This document shows positions 1 to 12,789 of a DNA stretch of 64,000 nucleotides, one piece after another. Numbering within the stretch: the stretch's first letter is position 1; each line of letters begins with the position of its first letter. A model generated the notes under the pieces. The model did no database searches, was not told the origin of the DNA, and saw only the letters and a list, made by a program, of their open reading frames with translations. Position numbers and translations under genes: made by a program. This stretch comes from Argentina anserina (taxonomy: Eukaryota > Streptophyta > Magnoliopsida > Rosales > Rosaceae), in contig NC_065875.1 in the NCBI RefSeq assembly GCF_933775445.1, positions 19,715,555 through 19,779,554 on the forward strand, given 5' to 3'.

Positions 1-902
1 ATTTGTGCTTATTCAATAGAAAGAGGTGGTGATGAAGAGCAAGTGTGGGTGGGGATTGACTTATCCTTGAAAAAAAAATGTTGTTTCCGTGAATAAAAAA
101 AGAAGAAGAAAAGAAAAATGAAGTTGAAGATAGTTTGAAAAGAGAAAAAAAGTACATGTATGATGGCATTGAAGAAGGAAAAAACAGTAGTAAAATAATG
201 GATTAAGTCCCCATATGAGATTGAGGAGTTTGTTTGCAATTAAAGGCTTAATGTTGTTATTATTGGTCTTTGTCCTCTTTAGTGTTATTCTAAGGTGATC
301 TTATGGTTTTACGAAGTTTTTATGATGTTTTGTATTTCCCTTATCCTTTTATACTTTAAAACCTAACCCTGGCTGGTTACAACCTTGATAGTTCTTTTAT
401 GATCCTTATGATGGACAACCTTTGATATGTGGAGATGTGTTACAAGATTGAGCATATGGTTTGAGTTCATTTGTGCAAGTAATTGATATCATTGATGAGA
501 TCTTTATTTTCACAAAGTGCTTTTCTTTTTTAATATGTGAGCTATTTGCTTGCCGATATATTTTCTCTCAGATATGCATTTAAGTGAATATGCTTTTAAG
601 TATGAGTCTTAATTCTGAGAGAATAAAAAGTGTATCCATTGTGAGGTTGATTCATTACTTGTCTGAAACATGCTGAGCTCCACCCAATTACCATTGTTGC
701 TAACAAGTCCTACATATAAATGTGTTATATATATGTTTTATTTAACTCCCAAATGATTCATGATTAAGTCTTGGTGGTATGTTATTCTTTTGTACATGAA
801 AGTATGTGAGACCATTTTTGAAAGTTTGTTATCTTTTGTGTCTTTGTGGTTTTGAATTTTAGTTTTGCTCGAGGGTTAGCAAAGTCTAAGTGTGGGGGTA
901 TT
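1..902 (+). mobile_element. 3' internal tail of a Ty3/gypsy retroelement, non-coding, with polypurine tract
   Basis: There is no coding sequence here. The last 60 bases have the look of the region that precedes the 3' LTR in plant Ty3/gypsy elements of the Tat/Athila type: a T-rich stretch, then GCTCGAGGGTTAGC, then the purine run AAGTGTGGGGGTA at about 888-900, directly followed by TTTGATG where the LTR starts. No gag or pol was seen, so the element is either truncated or continues left of the window. The family assignment rests on this recalled junction only. Confidence 0.45.
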
Positions 903-2320
903 TGATGTGCTCGTATTATCCTATATTTCTATGCATCATATTCTTAGTTTATATCTTTAGTTCTCTAATTTATTATGGATTTCTGTTATTTTAGTGTGTT
1001 TTCAGGTTTGTGTCAAAGAGAGAAGAAAATAAGCTAAAATGAGCTAACAAATATTAAATGGCAATTGTTTTTCATTGTTAGAATCTGCATGTGTAGAACA
1101 CCGACTTTGCCGAGCTACTGTGGGAGTTCTAGATCGAATTAGACCATGAGACTTATACTATTGGAAAGATACAAAAGTCTATTTTCTGTATGATTTTATG
1201 GATGTTGATTTTGATACTCTGAGAGGAAGTTAGGATCGTTTGAATTACGAGAGGTCAGAGCTGAAACCTGCCCGGGTTTGCTAACATTTATGGAGAACTC
1301 AAATTGTGTGGCCAAGATCATTCAATTCCAATACATCAATGTAAAATGATTCAGATGAAGATGCAGAGAGTACATGGATTCCTACTTTTACAAGAGATAT
1401 TTCAATGTTTTCATATTTCAATGTTTTCCTATTTCATATCAAGATACGAGTCTAAAACCAAGTCTTACAAAAGAACTAAAGTCAAAGATAATCAAGAATC
1501 TTTCCTACATAAGAGAGCACGAATTTCATATGAGATGAGGTCTCCAGAGTACAATGTAGACACCTATGGAGCATAGATCATCCATCAATCTTTCCCATTC
1601 CTTGCTTTTATTATTGTTGTTATGTTTTTCTTAGTCGTAGTTTGTTAAACTTTTTTCTAGGGTTAAGATAATGCCTTATCATGATTGTTTGTGTAGTTTA
1701 ATATTTTATTGATGGATTTATAGTTCTTTATGATGAATTCTTAGTCACTATTTGAATTAATGTTTTATGTTTAAGTTATTTGATTGATTATCTTAGGGCT
1801 TTGCATATAGTAATTAGAAGATGAATTTGAGGCGCACCTGCAATATAATTCCACTTAGCTTCTTGTGATTAAGAGTTTTGAATTATATTATTGTCATACA
1901 TGAAGTAATGATTTGCATGATTATCTTGTTTTCTAGAACGTAATAAGTTCTTTATGTTAAATTTATGTCGTACCTGGATAGACTTTATGCTAGGATATAT
2001 GACCTCTGCCGTACCTGGAGAGTATCATACACTTAAGGAAAACTATGGTCTAAGTGTCGTACCTGAACTTAAATACAAGAATTGTCATCTAGAGATACAA
2101 AAGAATCTATTAGTTGCATTGATACATAAATATGATTGTTAGTGGTTGATTCTGATACCTCAAGTTCTATCTTGTTTGTTTATTTTATAATTTGTTATTT
2201 GAAAACCTAAAATTTATGTTTTTACTTTAAATTAATTAAGTTAGGATTAAATCGATTCTCAATCTCTAATTGGAACGACATCGTACTTGCACAACAACTG
2301 TTCATATCACTAGTTCTCTA
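903..2320 (+). mobile_element. probable 3' LTR of the Ty3/gypsy element
   Basis: The LTR starts TGATGTGCTCG right after the purine tract. The right edge is approximate: the stretch near 2260-2300 (AATCTCTAATTGGAACGAC, then ACTTGCACAACA) resembles typical ends of this LTR type. Three near-copies of GTCGTACCTG-like words at about 1968, 2010 and 2057 form a loose internal repeat. The short ORFs inside are chance. No TSD could be fixed. Confidence 0.5.
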
Positions 2321-2342
2321 TCGTCAACGTGCTAGGCCGAAG

Positions 2343-2377
2343 TCTCTCTCTATCTCTCTCTCTCTCTCTCTCTCCTT
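2343..2377. repeat. (CT)n microsatellite
   Basis: An almost pure CT run with one TATC interruption, directly after the LTR-like region. Confidence 0.9.
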
Positions 2378-3239
2378 CCCCCCGGAAGCTAGAGTAAGGA
2401 AAACTGAAAAGATGATTTGCGATACGTTCAACATTTTCTCGACCCTGTTCTATACGTTACTTAATCTTTGTCTTTGATTCCATGATTCCTTTTTTTTTTC
2501 CAGGTGAAAACAAAACCCTTCCAAAAGGAAAAGAACAGAGAAATCTACATCTGAAAGCCACCATCTTTATATGCCTCAATTCATGGGATAAAACGTGTAA
2601 GTTATGGAATTATGGGACAAAACTTGCAAGTTATAGGAAAGAAGTAATAATTCATGGTTGGGAGGGCATTTAAGTTGGTAATTAGGTATATATGCATATA
2701 CATATGTGTGTTTGATTAGTTTACAATGTGTATGCATATCTGTTATCACATATTCATATGTATGTTATATGAGTTCGATATGTTTCCTTGTGAGCCCTTC
2801 TAGTAAAGACCACTATAATAAGGACTAGTTGATGACTTTTCGGTTTGTGGTTAAAAATGTTCATTGTTCGATCACATTTTAATATTTCATCCATTCAATT
2901 TATAGGTCTATATAAGTATATCATTGCTACAAAATTTCAACTAAATTGGTAATCGTTAAGGTATCAAACTAGATCAAATTAATGGACAAACCAAATCTAA
3001 TAACCATGAACCGTTCAAATTTATAATTGGTAAATTACACTTATGAATGCCTTTACGATTCTCATTTTTGTTGAAAATTTGTATATATGATCTACTCATA
3101 AATATTTGTAAATTGAATGGTTAAGATGAAAATACAAGATCAAAAAGTGGGATAAGCCGAAAAGTCCTCAACTTAAGGGTCCTCAAATTTGTATATATGA
3201 TATCTAGTTGCTTATTTAAGAAGCCATATATAGAGCCAA
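2378..3239. other. intergenic, no gene seen
   Basis: AT-rich unique-looking sequence. A short ORF at 2482-2673 has no recognisable domain and starts in a T run. Nothing supportable was found. Confidence 0.6.
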
Positions 3240-4135
3240 GTTTTTCTTTAGGGGAATGAATTAACTTCATTTGGCATTAAGTCATGCACGACCACAAGGA
3301 TCATATATAAGAGGTGACATACCACGTCTCATACAAGCTAACCTAAGAAAGCAAAAAAATGCGCTTATTATTCAAACCAAAGTCTGAAATAGTCTGAAAT
3401 GAAAACGGAAAAACAATAAAGCAAAATTAAAGCATAGTAACTCCCTCAAGTCTAATCTAACGAATTTTCACACAAACACATCGAGCCCATGACATCAATT
3501 GCGTATTCTCAATGTTAGTAAAATCGAAAGAAAAAACAAGAAGGACATAACTGGAAAGCAAAAGCTAACAAAGCAAAATGAAAACTCCAGTGACCCTAGA
3601 ATCATCAAAGCACCTAACTCGAGCCTATGTCATCAATTAGGTACTCCACATTGGATGATTCTAAAACTAGAGCTATAAATGGCAAAGTCGTGCAAGGCCC
3701 GAACGAAATATGTCGAGAGAGAAACGACCAAAACGTACTGGGCTTTAATGAAAAAACTTAATAGGATGGCATGTTGCCCAAACCCAACACACTCCATCTA
3801 TACCCGCCATAAGGACCGGCAGAAAACCTCTGCCGACCATCACCTCCGATGCTTGAGTTCCGACAGACGAACTCGCCCCTCCGCCATAGTAGGGAACAAA
3901 CCCTAGGTCACTGCGTCGTCACCTAGAGAACTCAAAACATGCTTGATTGCACCAAATTAGCTCCAAGAACTCCCCCCCCCCCTCCCACCAAATTCGATTA
4001 GAAAGTTCTCCACTTTCCTAGCTTCAGAGTCGCGAACGAGTCCTTGCCAAAAGGAGGAGCCCCTTCCCCTATAAGAGTACGAGCGTTGGCCTGCTGAAGC
4101 AAGCACGCTACCGCCTCCACAAAATCCTAGGAGGG
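3240..4135 (-). mobile_element. LINE-like non-autonomous retroelement remnant, minus strand
   Basis: Read on the minus strand, a G/C-rich head (about 4135 down to 3780) leads into AT-richer sequence and ends in an A-rich tail (TTTTTCTTTAGGGG on the plus strand at about 3240). The same layout is seen at 48430-49300 and 49392-50345. No reverse transcriptase was found. The ORF at 3679-3906 runs antisense through it and is not taken as a gene. Confidence 0.35.
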
Positions 4136-4296
4136 TTTGGCTTTTTCCTGTATCCTCATCCTCTTGAGCATAGTTGGTTTAAAGCCAAGTATCATTTGTG
4201 TGAAGCTTTTCTTCGTTTTCTTTTAGAAAAATTGCAATCTATGAGTGCTCCTACTCGGTCAGTTAGACTTGTTGTATCATAGGCTTTAATTAAAAC

Positions 4297-5008
4297 TTAG
4301 GATTAAATACTTGTGACACCTTATACTGTAAGTGTACAAACAGTTTTGTCATTCTACTTTCAAATTTAATTTGTATATCCTTTAACTCTTATTTTTTAAC
4401 AGTTTTGTCCTTCTTTTTTTTTAACAATTTAGTCACTTCCGTTAAGCCATTAAAATACCTAGAATACCCCCAATTCAAGTCAAATTTTTTTCTTTCTTTT
4501 CTTATGCCTTTTTTATTTTCTCTTTTGGTTTTTCTTGTTTTTAAATTTAATTCATCATATGTGCTATCAAATATATATAATTGTAATCAACACAAATTAT
4601 CAAATTAATTGTAAACAAGAGGAGAATAAATGACAATTGCTTAACATCAAGTTGGAAATAAATAATTTTATTATAAGATGTTTACAATTAATTTGATAAT
4701 TTGTGTTGATTACAATTATATATATTTGATAACACATAGGATGAATGAAATTTAAAAACATAAAAAACAAAAAGAAAGACCAAAAGAGCAAATAAAAAAG
4801 GCATAAGAAAAAAGAGAAAAATATGATTTGAATTTGGGGTATTCTAGATATTTTAACGGCTTAACGGAATTTTTTAACGGTCAACTAACGGAATAGATAA
4901 AATTGTTAAAAGATAAGATTTAAATGATATACAGATTAAATTTGAAAATAAAATGAAAAAACTGTTTTTACATCTAAAATATAGGATGTCACAAGTATTT
5001 AATCCTAA
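4297..5008. mobile_element. foldback (long inverted repeat) MITE
   Basis: The whole segment is a near-perfect inverted repeat with arms of about 340 bp meeting near 4640. The ends TTAGGATTAAATACTTGTG and its complement mark the limits. Inner parts match too: TATATATAATTGTAATCAAC on the left and its complement at about 4707-4727. The two AT-rich ORFs at 4405 and 4600 are mirror images of each other and not genes. The TSD is unclear, so superfamily is open (Mutator-like is a guess). Confidence 0.8.
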
Positions 5009-6720
5009 AACTTATTAAACTAGTTAATCCATCTAATACACATCCCGCAAGGGAAATCCAAAGAAATGGTTCATCTCACTTTGTCTACATGCGGCAGCTG
5101 TATCCCTTGTGCTCAAGAAACCCTTAGATCTATTTCGTTCTTGTTAACATCAAATCGTATCACTAACTACTAATTAGCATCTCATTTGGTGAATTCTTAC
5201 CGATCAATTGGATATTAAAATTCACCGAAGTCATGAAACAATGGCATCTCATTTGGTGAATTCTTACCGATCAATCGCAAAGCTCAGCTGTCCAATAATG
5301 GAATCATAAATGACGAGTTGCAAAACTCTTTTTAAACGAAGATCATGTACGTATCTTCATAGCTATTCTTTTGCCAAAAAGATAAATAAATGCCGCTACT
5401 ATATGTAGTTGACCAAATTAAACAAAAACAAGCTTAGATAATGAAAACGTGGTGGTGCTCGCAATTATTTGGTTGTAATTATAAAAAACAAACCTGGGTT
5501 CTAATTAGCTTTAAGGTTGAGCGAGCTATGAGGCATTTCTTCAGCAACCTGTAGTGTACAGGCCACCCAGACCAACTCCACTCCAGCTAGTCAACTCCAT
5601 ACCACGCGTGCAATTAAGGAATTTGGAATAAGGTTGTTGGCGCCTACTATTTTCTGTTTTCCTAATGGTTTTTTGACTTGGATGAGCAATAACATTAAAT
5701 CAATTATAAATTCCAAACCGATCGACGATAGACAGTAGAGTATTATATTAATTGTGAAGAAAGTAATGAAAGAACTCAAATAAATCAAAGAGGAATGCAA
5801 GGGTCCGCCTTGGATCCATGTATATATGATGTAAATATTCTTTACTATGTCACTAGAGTTACCGAAATCTCTAATATGATCACAGTAACAGAAGAGGCGG
5901 CATAAATGAAGCATTTATAGATAAAAATTTCTATGTTGGCTGGTGATTGATATATATGAAGTACATTTTTCGTGAAGAAACTGTTTACATCGAGTTTCTG
6001 TGTACGTCTCTTATTTTTCCATGAGATAATCATAGTTGTAAATACCCTTATATATTGATTATGGTTCATCTTTTACTACCTACGTAGGTAAGTGGAACTC
6101 GATTCGGATTCGCACCCGATCGACCTTCTTTGGTTAACCATTTTGTCATAATTTAGACTCATCCCTTTTAAATCCAACCCCCTCCCGCAACAACTAATTT
6201 AAAACTATATCCATTGACATCTTCAATTTAGGCCAAGAAAAGTGGAGCTACGATGATGGAAATTGCATGTTGATCAATAATAACTATCCATAAATTTCCG
6301 GGGTTCTTCAATATGCTCATTAATTTGAATTAATGATAGGGAAGATAATATATCTATTCTCCTTCTATTTTATCCCGATTGTATTGATTGCATAACATGC
6401 ATGATGTACATGATCCCTATAAATATCTATATCATATGAAACTCTAATAGCCAACGAAAACAAACATTGATTGACATTGATGACGAGTGCCTGTCCTCTT
6501 CGGAAAAAAGATGTAGGGGTTCACTGTATCCTAACCGGAAATATTGGGAGCTAGCTAGTTGGCTATGAAAAATAAATAAATAATATATAAAAAGGAATGA
6601 ATCGAAGTAATATGGAGGGAAAAATGTGAAAAATAAATTCAGGAGAAAGAGCATGAAACAAAAGAGAAGAAACCTACACGTCGCAATCATTACCAAATAA
6701 TTCCTCTACTTCTACCAATC
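5009..6720. other. intergenic; contains a 32-bp direct repeat
   Basis: No gene recognised. A perfect 32-bp direct repeat occurs at 5177-5208 and 5244-5275 (starting GCATCTCATTTGG). ORFs at 5591-6069 and 6427-6696 on the minus strand are AT-rich, lack domains and look like chance. Confidence 0.55.
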
Positions 6721-6997
6721 CCATTGACCTTGCTCATCTTCGATCATCTTCGATCATCTTCTTCTTCTTCCTCCTGCGGCTGCTGGCACTGTGTAGGACT
6801 CATCTCTTGCCTCTCCCATGGCTTTATCCCAAAACAAAGGTAACCCAAATTGACAAAACAGGCTAGCTAGGCCCAGAAAAAATGAACAACAAACAACAAC
6901 CACCACCACCACACTAACAAACTTGTCTCTCACATTTCGGACTAAACAAAACGGTAGATATGGCTAGAGGGAACGACTAGAGAAACTAATGTGGTGT

Positions 6998-7644
6998 TCA
7001 TGGTGAGCCGCTTTCGGATCGATCGAAGTGAAGAAGCTGGCCACTGCATTTGGGGCAATCCTCGTGCTGTTTGGGGACCATGTAATACATGAGACACGAT
7101 TTGCAGCCAGCCACAACCAGAACATGGTCCTGCTTATTATTCTGATCTGATTCTTTCTGCTGATTATTATAGGGCTCTCTCTCTCTTGAAGAAGATGGAG
7201 ACGACTCAGTCGAAGACTCTTCGCTATCATAGGAGCTATTATCATCATCATCCGAGTAGTAACAATCTCCGCTGTATTGTGCTGCTGTTCTCGGATCTTC
7301 TTTCGCTTTCATTCCGTTCCTCCAATTTATGTAGTAAATCTCACCCGTCTGAAAGATAATAATCACAATAATTAAACCACATTTTGCAGCAAAGGGTGTT
7401 ATCAAACCCTGATTTTTAACCACCACTTTCCCAAATCAACAACAAACCAAAAAAGGTTTCTTGAATAATATGTAGCTACCTAGATGATCAAACTGAAAAG
7501 AATAAAGTCTCTCGTTTAAGAAATGAACCAACTACTTGGTCAAAACCATTGAAGCTTTTCTATTTGGCTTTCCTCTGAAGTCTAAAGTAAGAAATGAAAG
7601 GGTGAAAGTAAAGGTAAAAGAAGAACAATGGAAGAAAAAAAAAT

Positions 7645-7679
<35 letters not shown>

Positions 7680-8170
7680 AATTTGGTTCTGGTATAGAGA
7701 TTGTTACCCTAATCTTCACAAGGTCAGGGATGGAGAAGCATATAGCATTAAATACAACAATGATTGAAAGCTATAGCGTTCTGAACATTTCAGAAATTTA
7801 ATGAACAAGATCTGCCATGTTTTTTGTTGCATTTATGAAACCCTCTAAATGGAAACTAAAACTATAAATGGGGTTCCAACTGGTTTGTTACCTTTAAGTC
7901 GAGGCATTGTTCCCAATGGTAGGGAAGCGAGACATTTGAGTTGAGCTCCAGAGTTGTGTCTTCATTGTTGTTGTTGGCTGTGAATTGATTCTGCTGCGAA
8001 TCATCTGAGATTGATGAGGTTGACGACGACCTTCTAATCCCAACATGAACACTCGACCCTTGACTGCTCCGGATACCGTTACCGCCGCCGGAGATGGTGT
8101 GGTTTAACGAGCAGTTTTGTAGAGACCGCTCCAGAGATGCGGCGATCGTCGCCATGTTCGGAGCTGCCAT
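6998..8170 (-). CDS. CFL1: WW-domain protein of the CURLY FLAG LEAF1 (CFL1) type
   Basis: Two exons on the minus strand: 8170-7892 and 7348-6998, joined at phase 0 (donor AAG|GTAAC, acceptor TTTCAG|ACG), giving 209 residues. The WW domain spans about residues 82-113 (LPYHWEQCLDLK, then TGEIYYINWRNG across the splice, ending KEDPR), with W86, Y98/Y99 and P112. A Ser/Asp/Glu-rich linker (about 120-165) follows. The C-terminal block GCKSCLMYYMVPK and CPKCSGQLLHFD has two CxxC pairs (C175/C178, C191/C194) that could bind a metal; this tail is a hallmark of plant CFL1 relatives. In rice and Arabidopsis CFL1 proteins affect cuticle formation through HD-ZIP IV factors (family knowledge). The first ATG is used; a GA repeat lies just upstream. 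The intron holds a TC repeat. Function here is inferred from similarity. Confidence 0.9.
7651..7676. repeat. (TC)n microsatellite in the CFL1-type intron
   Basis: A pure TC run within the single intron of the WW-domain gene. Confidence 0.85.
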
Positions 8171-8204
8171 CGACTATATCTCACACAATCGCAAGTGACA
8201 CACA

Positions 8205-8231
8205 AGAGAGAGAGAGAGAGAGAGAGAGAGT
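8205..8231. repeat. (GA)n repeat in the 5' leader of the WW gene
   Basis: A GA/AG run 35-60 bp upstream of the ATG at 8170 (CT-rich on the coding strand). CT-rich tracts are common in plant 5' UTRs. Confidence 0.8.
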
Positions 8232-8239
8232 ATACAGAG

Positions 8240-9118
8240 AAGAGAGAGAATTAGAAGGGGAATTTTGGAAGGGAAAGTATAATAAGGGAAGAGATAGAGA
8301 AATAGACAGAGACAGGTAAAAGGGTCATTTCATTTCCAAAATTCCCAGCTCTGGAAATGAGATGAGAAAGTCGGTAGCAATTAGAAAAAGAGGAAGGAGG
8401 AGAGAATCACACACGCGCTTCCCGTTGCGCGTGAGGTAGAGTGGGACCAGAAACGGAATTGAAATTTGCACATATACTTTTTATATCTATTCATTTAAGT
8501 AAATATTAAGTGTCATTTAACAATAAATTTATAACTATAATATTATAAAAAAATATTTGGCATTTATTTAGAATAGTGTCATGGGATGGACATAATAAAA
8601 ATAAGCGACAAATTTATTTCTCGTGAATGGAGAATGAAATAGGTGTTGTTAGTTGTTTCCCTAATTGGTGGAAAAAAAAGTTGATTAAGTCTTGGCAATA
8701 TTATTTACCTGGGGAGGATTAAATTGTTTTCCTTTTCTTTTTGAAATAGCAGTGACCCGGTAAAAACGCGATTACCAAAACTGAATGCCGGAATTTTGTT
8801 AAACAATTGATTACCTGTTAAGTTGTTAGAGGAGACCGTGCAACGGTGAAATTTTTGCTGCAGTTTCAAAGACTCTTGTCCGGATTTATGTTTCCCTAAC
8901 ATGATTTAAAGCTATAACATGATTTATGTTTCCCTAAACCCAAATTTTGACACAGTTTTGAAACTCTACGGCAACGCCGTGCAAATTAACTGGGAAAACT
9001 TATATGACAGTTATGTCTGTACATGACACAGTCCACAAACTCACCGGTTAACAGCTAATAACCAAATATGGTAAATGAATTCTCTTTAAAGATAAATATA
9101 TATCTATAATATATATAT
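8240..9118. other. intergenic, upstream of the WW gene
   Basis: Promoter-side region of the minus-strand gene, then AT-rich DNA up to the Ty1/copia LTR. The ORF at 8705-8902 has no domain. No gene supported. Confidence 0.6.
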
Positions 9119-9302
9119 TGTTCCGGGAGAATTACTAGTTTACCCTTATGTGTGTCTTAGCCTAATAGGATTCCTGTTAGGAGATAGATTAGCATCTCCG
9201 TAATAGATTAGGACTCCGAATCCTACGGGATTGTGGTTTTGTAATGCCTATATATAGGCCCCCATATCATTCAATAATACACAATTATTTCATCCTGAAA
9301 CA
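9119..9302 (+). repeat. 5' LTR of the Ty1/copia element
   Basis: It is 184 bp, begins TGTTCC and ends AACA. It shares most bases with the 3' LTR, with several substitutions and small indels, which points to an old insertion. A TATATATAGG box lies near 9249. Confidence 0.88.
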
Positions 9303-9315
9303 CGTTATCAGCACG
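9303..9315 (+). promoter_or_regulatory. primer-binding-site-like motif of the Ty1/copia element
   Basis: CGTTATCAGCACG directly abuts the 5' LTR. The identical motif abuts the LTR ending at 63795, so the two elements probably share a primer and belong to related lineages. Confidence 0.6.
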
Positions 9316-9463
9316 TTGCTCTAAAACCCTGAACTTTTAGAGCCCTATTTTTTTTTCTCTCTCTCTCCTCCGCCGGCCGCCGTCGATTCCAAGCTCCGGC
9401 ATCTCCTCGCCGGCGCACCTCCTGCAGCCGCCGCATCGCTAACGCCGCACAACAGCCCCCCCC

Positions 9464-9850
9464 CCCCCCCGCGCAGCCCCTGCCCGCAAGCCCTGCGCGC
9501 AGCCCCGCAACCCCTGCGCGCAGCCCCTGCACGCTGCCCCCGCAGCCCCGCGCGCAGCCCCTGCACGCTGCCCCCGCAGCCCCGCGCGCAGCCCCTGCAC
9601 GCTGCCCCCGTAGCCCCGCGCGCAGCCACTGCACGCTACCCCTGCAGCCCCGCGCGAACCCTAAACCCTAAAACCCCTGCGTGCTGCCCCTGCATGCTGC
9701 CCCCGCAGCCCCGCACGCAGCCCCTGCATGCTGCGCCCGCAGCCCCTGCAGCCCCCGCAACGCAGCCCTGCACGCACGCACGCAGCCCCGCACGCAGCCC
9801 TGCACGCACCCCTGCAGCCCCCCCTGCTGCCCCTGCACGCAGCCCCGCAG
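9464..9850. repeat. C/G-rich tandem repeats in the copia leader
   Basis: Four consecutive 34-bp units start at 9516, 9550, 9584 and 9618 (first bases GCGCGCAGCCCCTGCACGCT). They follow a C run at about 9464-9477. More diverged GCAGCCCC/TGCACGC units continue to about 9850. Composition is very unlike the AT-rich surroundings. The long ORFs on both strands here are by-products of the repeat and are not genes. Confidence 0.85.
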
Positions 9851-12789
9851 GGTATCCTCCGCATTCGCTCCGCAAAAACATCTTTTTGCCCCGAAAAACC
9901 CCGCATCAGAGGATTCAAAATTGCTCCTCCCGCATATATACGCAATGAACGCGAACTGCACAAGCAAACTCTTCGCTCAAGAGAAGCTACTCCCGTCTTC
10001 TCTACCCTTTTGGGCCTTTAAACTATTTCTCTTTTTTCCTTTTTATTTTCCTATTGCTTATTAAATCGTTTATTTGCACGTTTTCGTTTTCTAACTATGT
10101 TTCACGTGCTTGCATAGGAAAAGTGATCACTCGTCGTACTATGGTGATGACATTCATGCCGAGATGGATGATACTTTTGTCATCTACATACGATTTTGAT
10201 CGTACCCTCCCAAGATTTTATGTCATCGGACGAAGATCGAAAAGGAATTCAACAAGTAACTTCATGCATGACGATCGATTTGCAGAGCAATTTACTTATA
10301 TGCGGTCTATTTGGCAGACCAACAAGTATGTTTTTCTTAAAGTTGCTGCTTTTGAAGATATATATATAAATTATCGGGCGCTATTAGTCTTTTTTTTTCA
10401 TGCCTTTCTTATAACGCCGATGAGACCAAAGAGGGATATGATTCCCCTCTTGGTCGACGTTTTTCGTGTGACGGTCCTGGGGGAGTCACGTTATTATTTA
10501 AAAAGGAAGATATCGATTTCGTGTGGTCGCCTGAGTGCACCGCTGTTTTGGGTGCGATCATGAGAATCGCCGATATGCATCGATTATTTTGTGACCATAT
10601 ACATCAGAACCCTTCTAATTCCGGTTACATACTTGAATATTTCGATTATTCGAAACCTATCCAACCCTCGTTTCTTATGGATGCGTCGCCATCGCGACTG
10701 TTATTTGAATGTTTGAGTTTTCTTAAACTCATGCCTATAAACGATAATCCCAAGGTCTACGTACTCATTTATTTGAGTTGATTCATTACTCTGATGCAGC
10801 ACTATTTGCTGACAAAAGATCCCAAAAATAAAGAATTCTATGGGACACAGTTAAAGTGATTTAATGAACGTCTATGACGTTGTATTATCATAGTTGACCT
10901 TGATGCATACTCCACATCCAAGAAACGCATGCCCTTTTTGGCACCTGTATCTATTTCTTGAGGGAATTTTGGAGATGGAAAAGTAACATTCTTCCATTCT
11001 CAAGTAAGCAAACATTTTTGAGCCTCAGGCTAAGGCTCCGCCCGATCCGATATGCAAGATTTTGTTGCTACGGACTTTTGATTAGTCAATCTATTTTGAC
11101 TATGTTTTCTGCTTACTATTTTTCAAGTATGACGTTGGCATTGCCATGTTTCTTGTTCGACTTTAGCTTAAGTCGTCTATTGGAATTGGAAGTTTGGTTG
11201 TGTTGTATTAAATATTGGCATATTCTATAAAAATTCTCGTCTTTCTTGGACTCGTGAGAATTTTATTTGCCTTGGCTTAGCATGCATGGTCAACGTTTGC
11301 AACTCACGTGGTTTTTAAATTCACCGCTTTTGGGTTACATAGGACCCCAGTAGCACTACATTATGATTTTGGACCTTGAAATTTGGAAAACGAACCTCGG
11401 AACGTCAAAATTGACATCGTTCTTCCCGGTTATGGGTCCGGTGTTTCCGGAACGTTTTCCGCATTTTTACCAGCGTTTTGGCCGCCTTCCGGCGACTTGC
11501 CGGCGTTTTCGGCGCCACCATCCTGTTCCTGCCGGCGTCCCCTGTCGGACAGCAGCCCCCGCCTCCTTGCCGGCTAGCTCCGACAGCCGCCGGCCGGTTT
11601 CTGGCAATCGGCGCCGCCGGTTCTGTCGCATTTTCGACGATTTTTTCATCGTTTCTCGTCATTTTTCCGGCATATTTCCTGCAGTTTTTACTGCCACATT
11701 TTCCAGTCCAAATTTCACCCGTTTTGAGTTATTTTGACATGGTTTTTCGGTTAATTTTCTGGTTTTCTCCAAGTCGTTTCATAGCTCAAACGATTTTATT
11801 ATTATTGGTGACCACCCGCACCAAATGGATAGTTTTCCACCGTAGGATAGTGTGGGTAGTTACGCAATTAGTAAGACACTCGATTTCACGGCGGGACATG
11901 CTCAAAATAAAATTAAGAGAGTTAACGACGCGGTGAACTTCTCTAGACAATATGCCGTAGGATTTTGTAAGAGGGGGGATTTGAACAAATGTGCAATCCC
12001 ATCGAGTGTATCAAATGGCAATAGAACTACATTCTTCAACTTAAGAGTTAGAAAAACATGGTATTGGAGCAGTTGAGGCTCTACATGCCAATGATGAATT
12101 TTCATCTTGATATTTGTGTTAAGAATGAAGAGGAATAAATCCGTCAGATTTCATTGACAGTAGCTTTTTCAAGCTTAGACAGTAGCTTTGTTAGCCTGTG
12201 GACATACATTTGCTTGCTTGCAGCAGTAGCTTTATGTAACTCAAGATTCTTTGAATCATGGGTTCGGTTTTTTTGTCTCCTCGGTTTTGACATGATCATT
12301 TTTTGGTCATTTTGAACGAGATATGATGATTCGAGTTCTTTGAAATTCACACGATCATCTATTTTTCATGTTCACGAAGCGATTGGAGGATCACCTCAAC
12401 CGTGCTCCACACGGTGAGGCCGTGCCTATCCGTGCCATGCACGGTGAGGCCGAGCTTGCCCCTATCGGCGGCTACATGGCATTCAGGCTATCGGTGACGG
12501 CATCCCCTTTTTCACAGGAGCTTGTGATACCTCTCGTGTTTTCTAATGACTCCATGAGAATCTTTGATGCCCATCGCTCATTTTGCAAAGCTTGTAATTT
12601 TGCTAGATTTCAAGGAAGTCGTTTATTTGATAAGGCTCTATCCGAGAACATTCCATTCTTATAAAGTATTTAAGGTTACATTAGTGGACCTTATCCAACC
12701 GAATGCGGACATTTTTTGGTATTTTTATGGTATAGGTTAAGAGCATCGACGCGTTGGTCACACGTCGCTTTGTTATCCACAAAAAACGC

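Noticed and set aside
6427..6696. Minus-strand hydrophobic 89-codon ORF downstream of the CFL1-type gene
   Set aside because: AT-rich sequence gives Phe/Leu/Ile-rich frames by chance; no homologue or context known.
9308..9967. Several long ORFs rich in Ala, Gly, Arg or Pro on both strands
   Set aside because: They arise from the GC-rich tandem repeat, which lacks stops in all frames. No domain and no coding signature.
11363..11936. Overlapping ORFs on both strands inside the copia interior
   Set aside because: GC-rich low-complexity sequence of the degraded element. No match to gag or any known domain.
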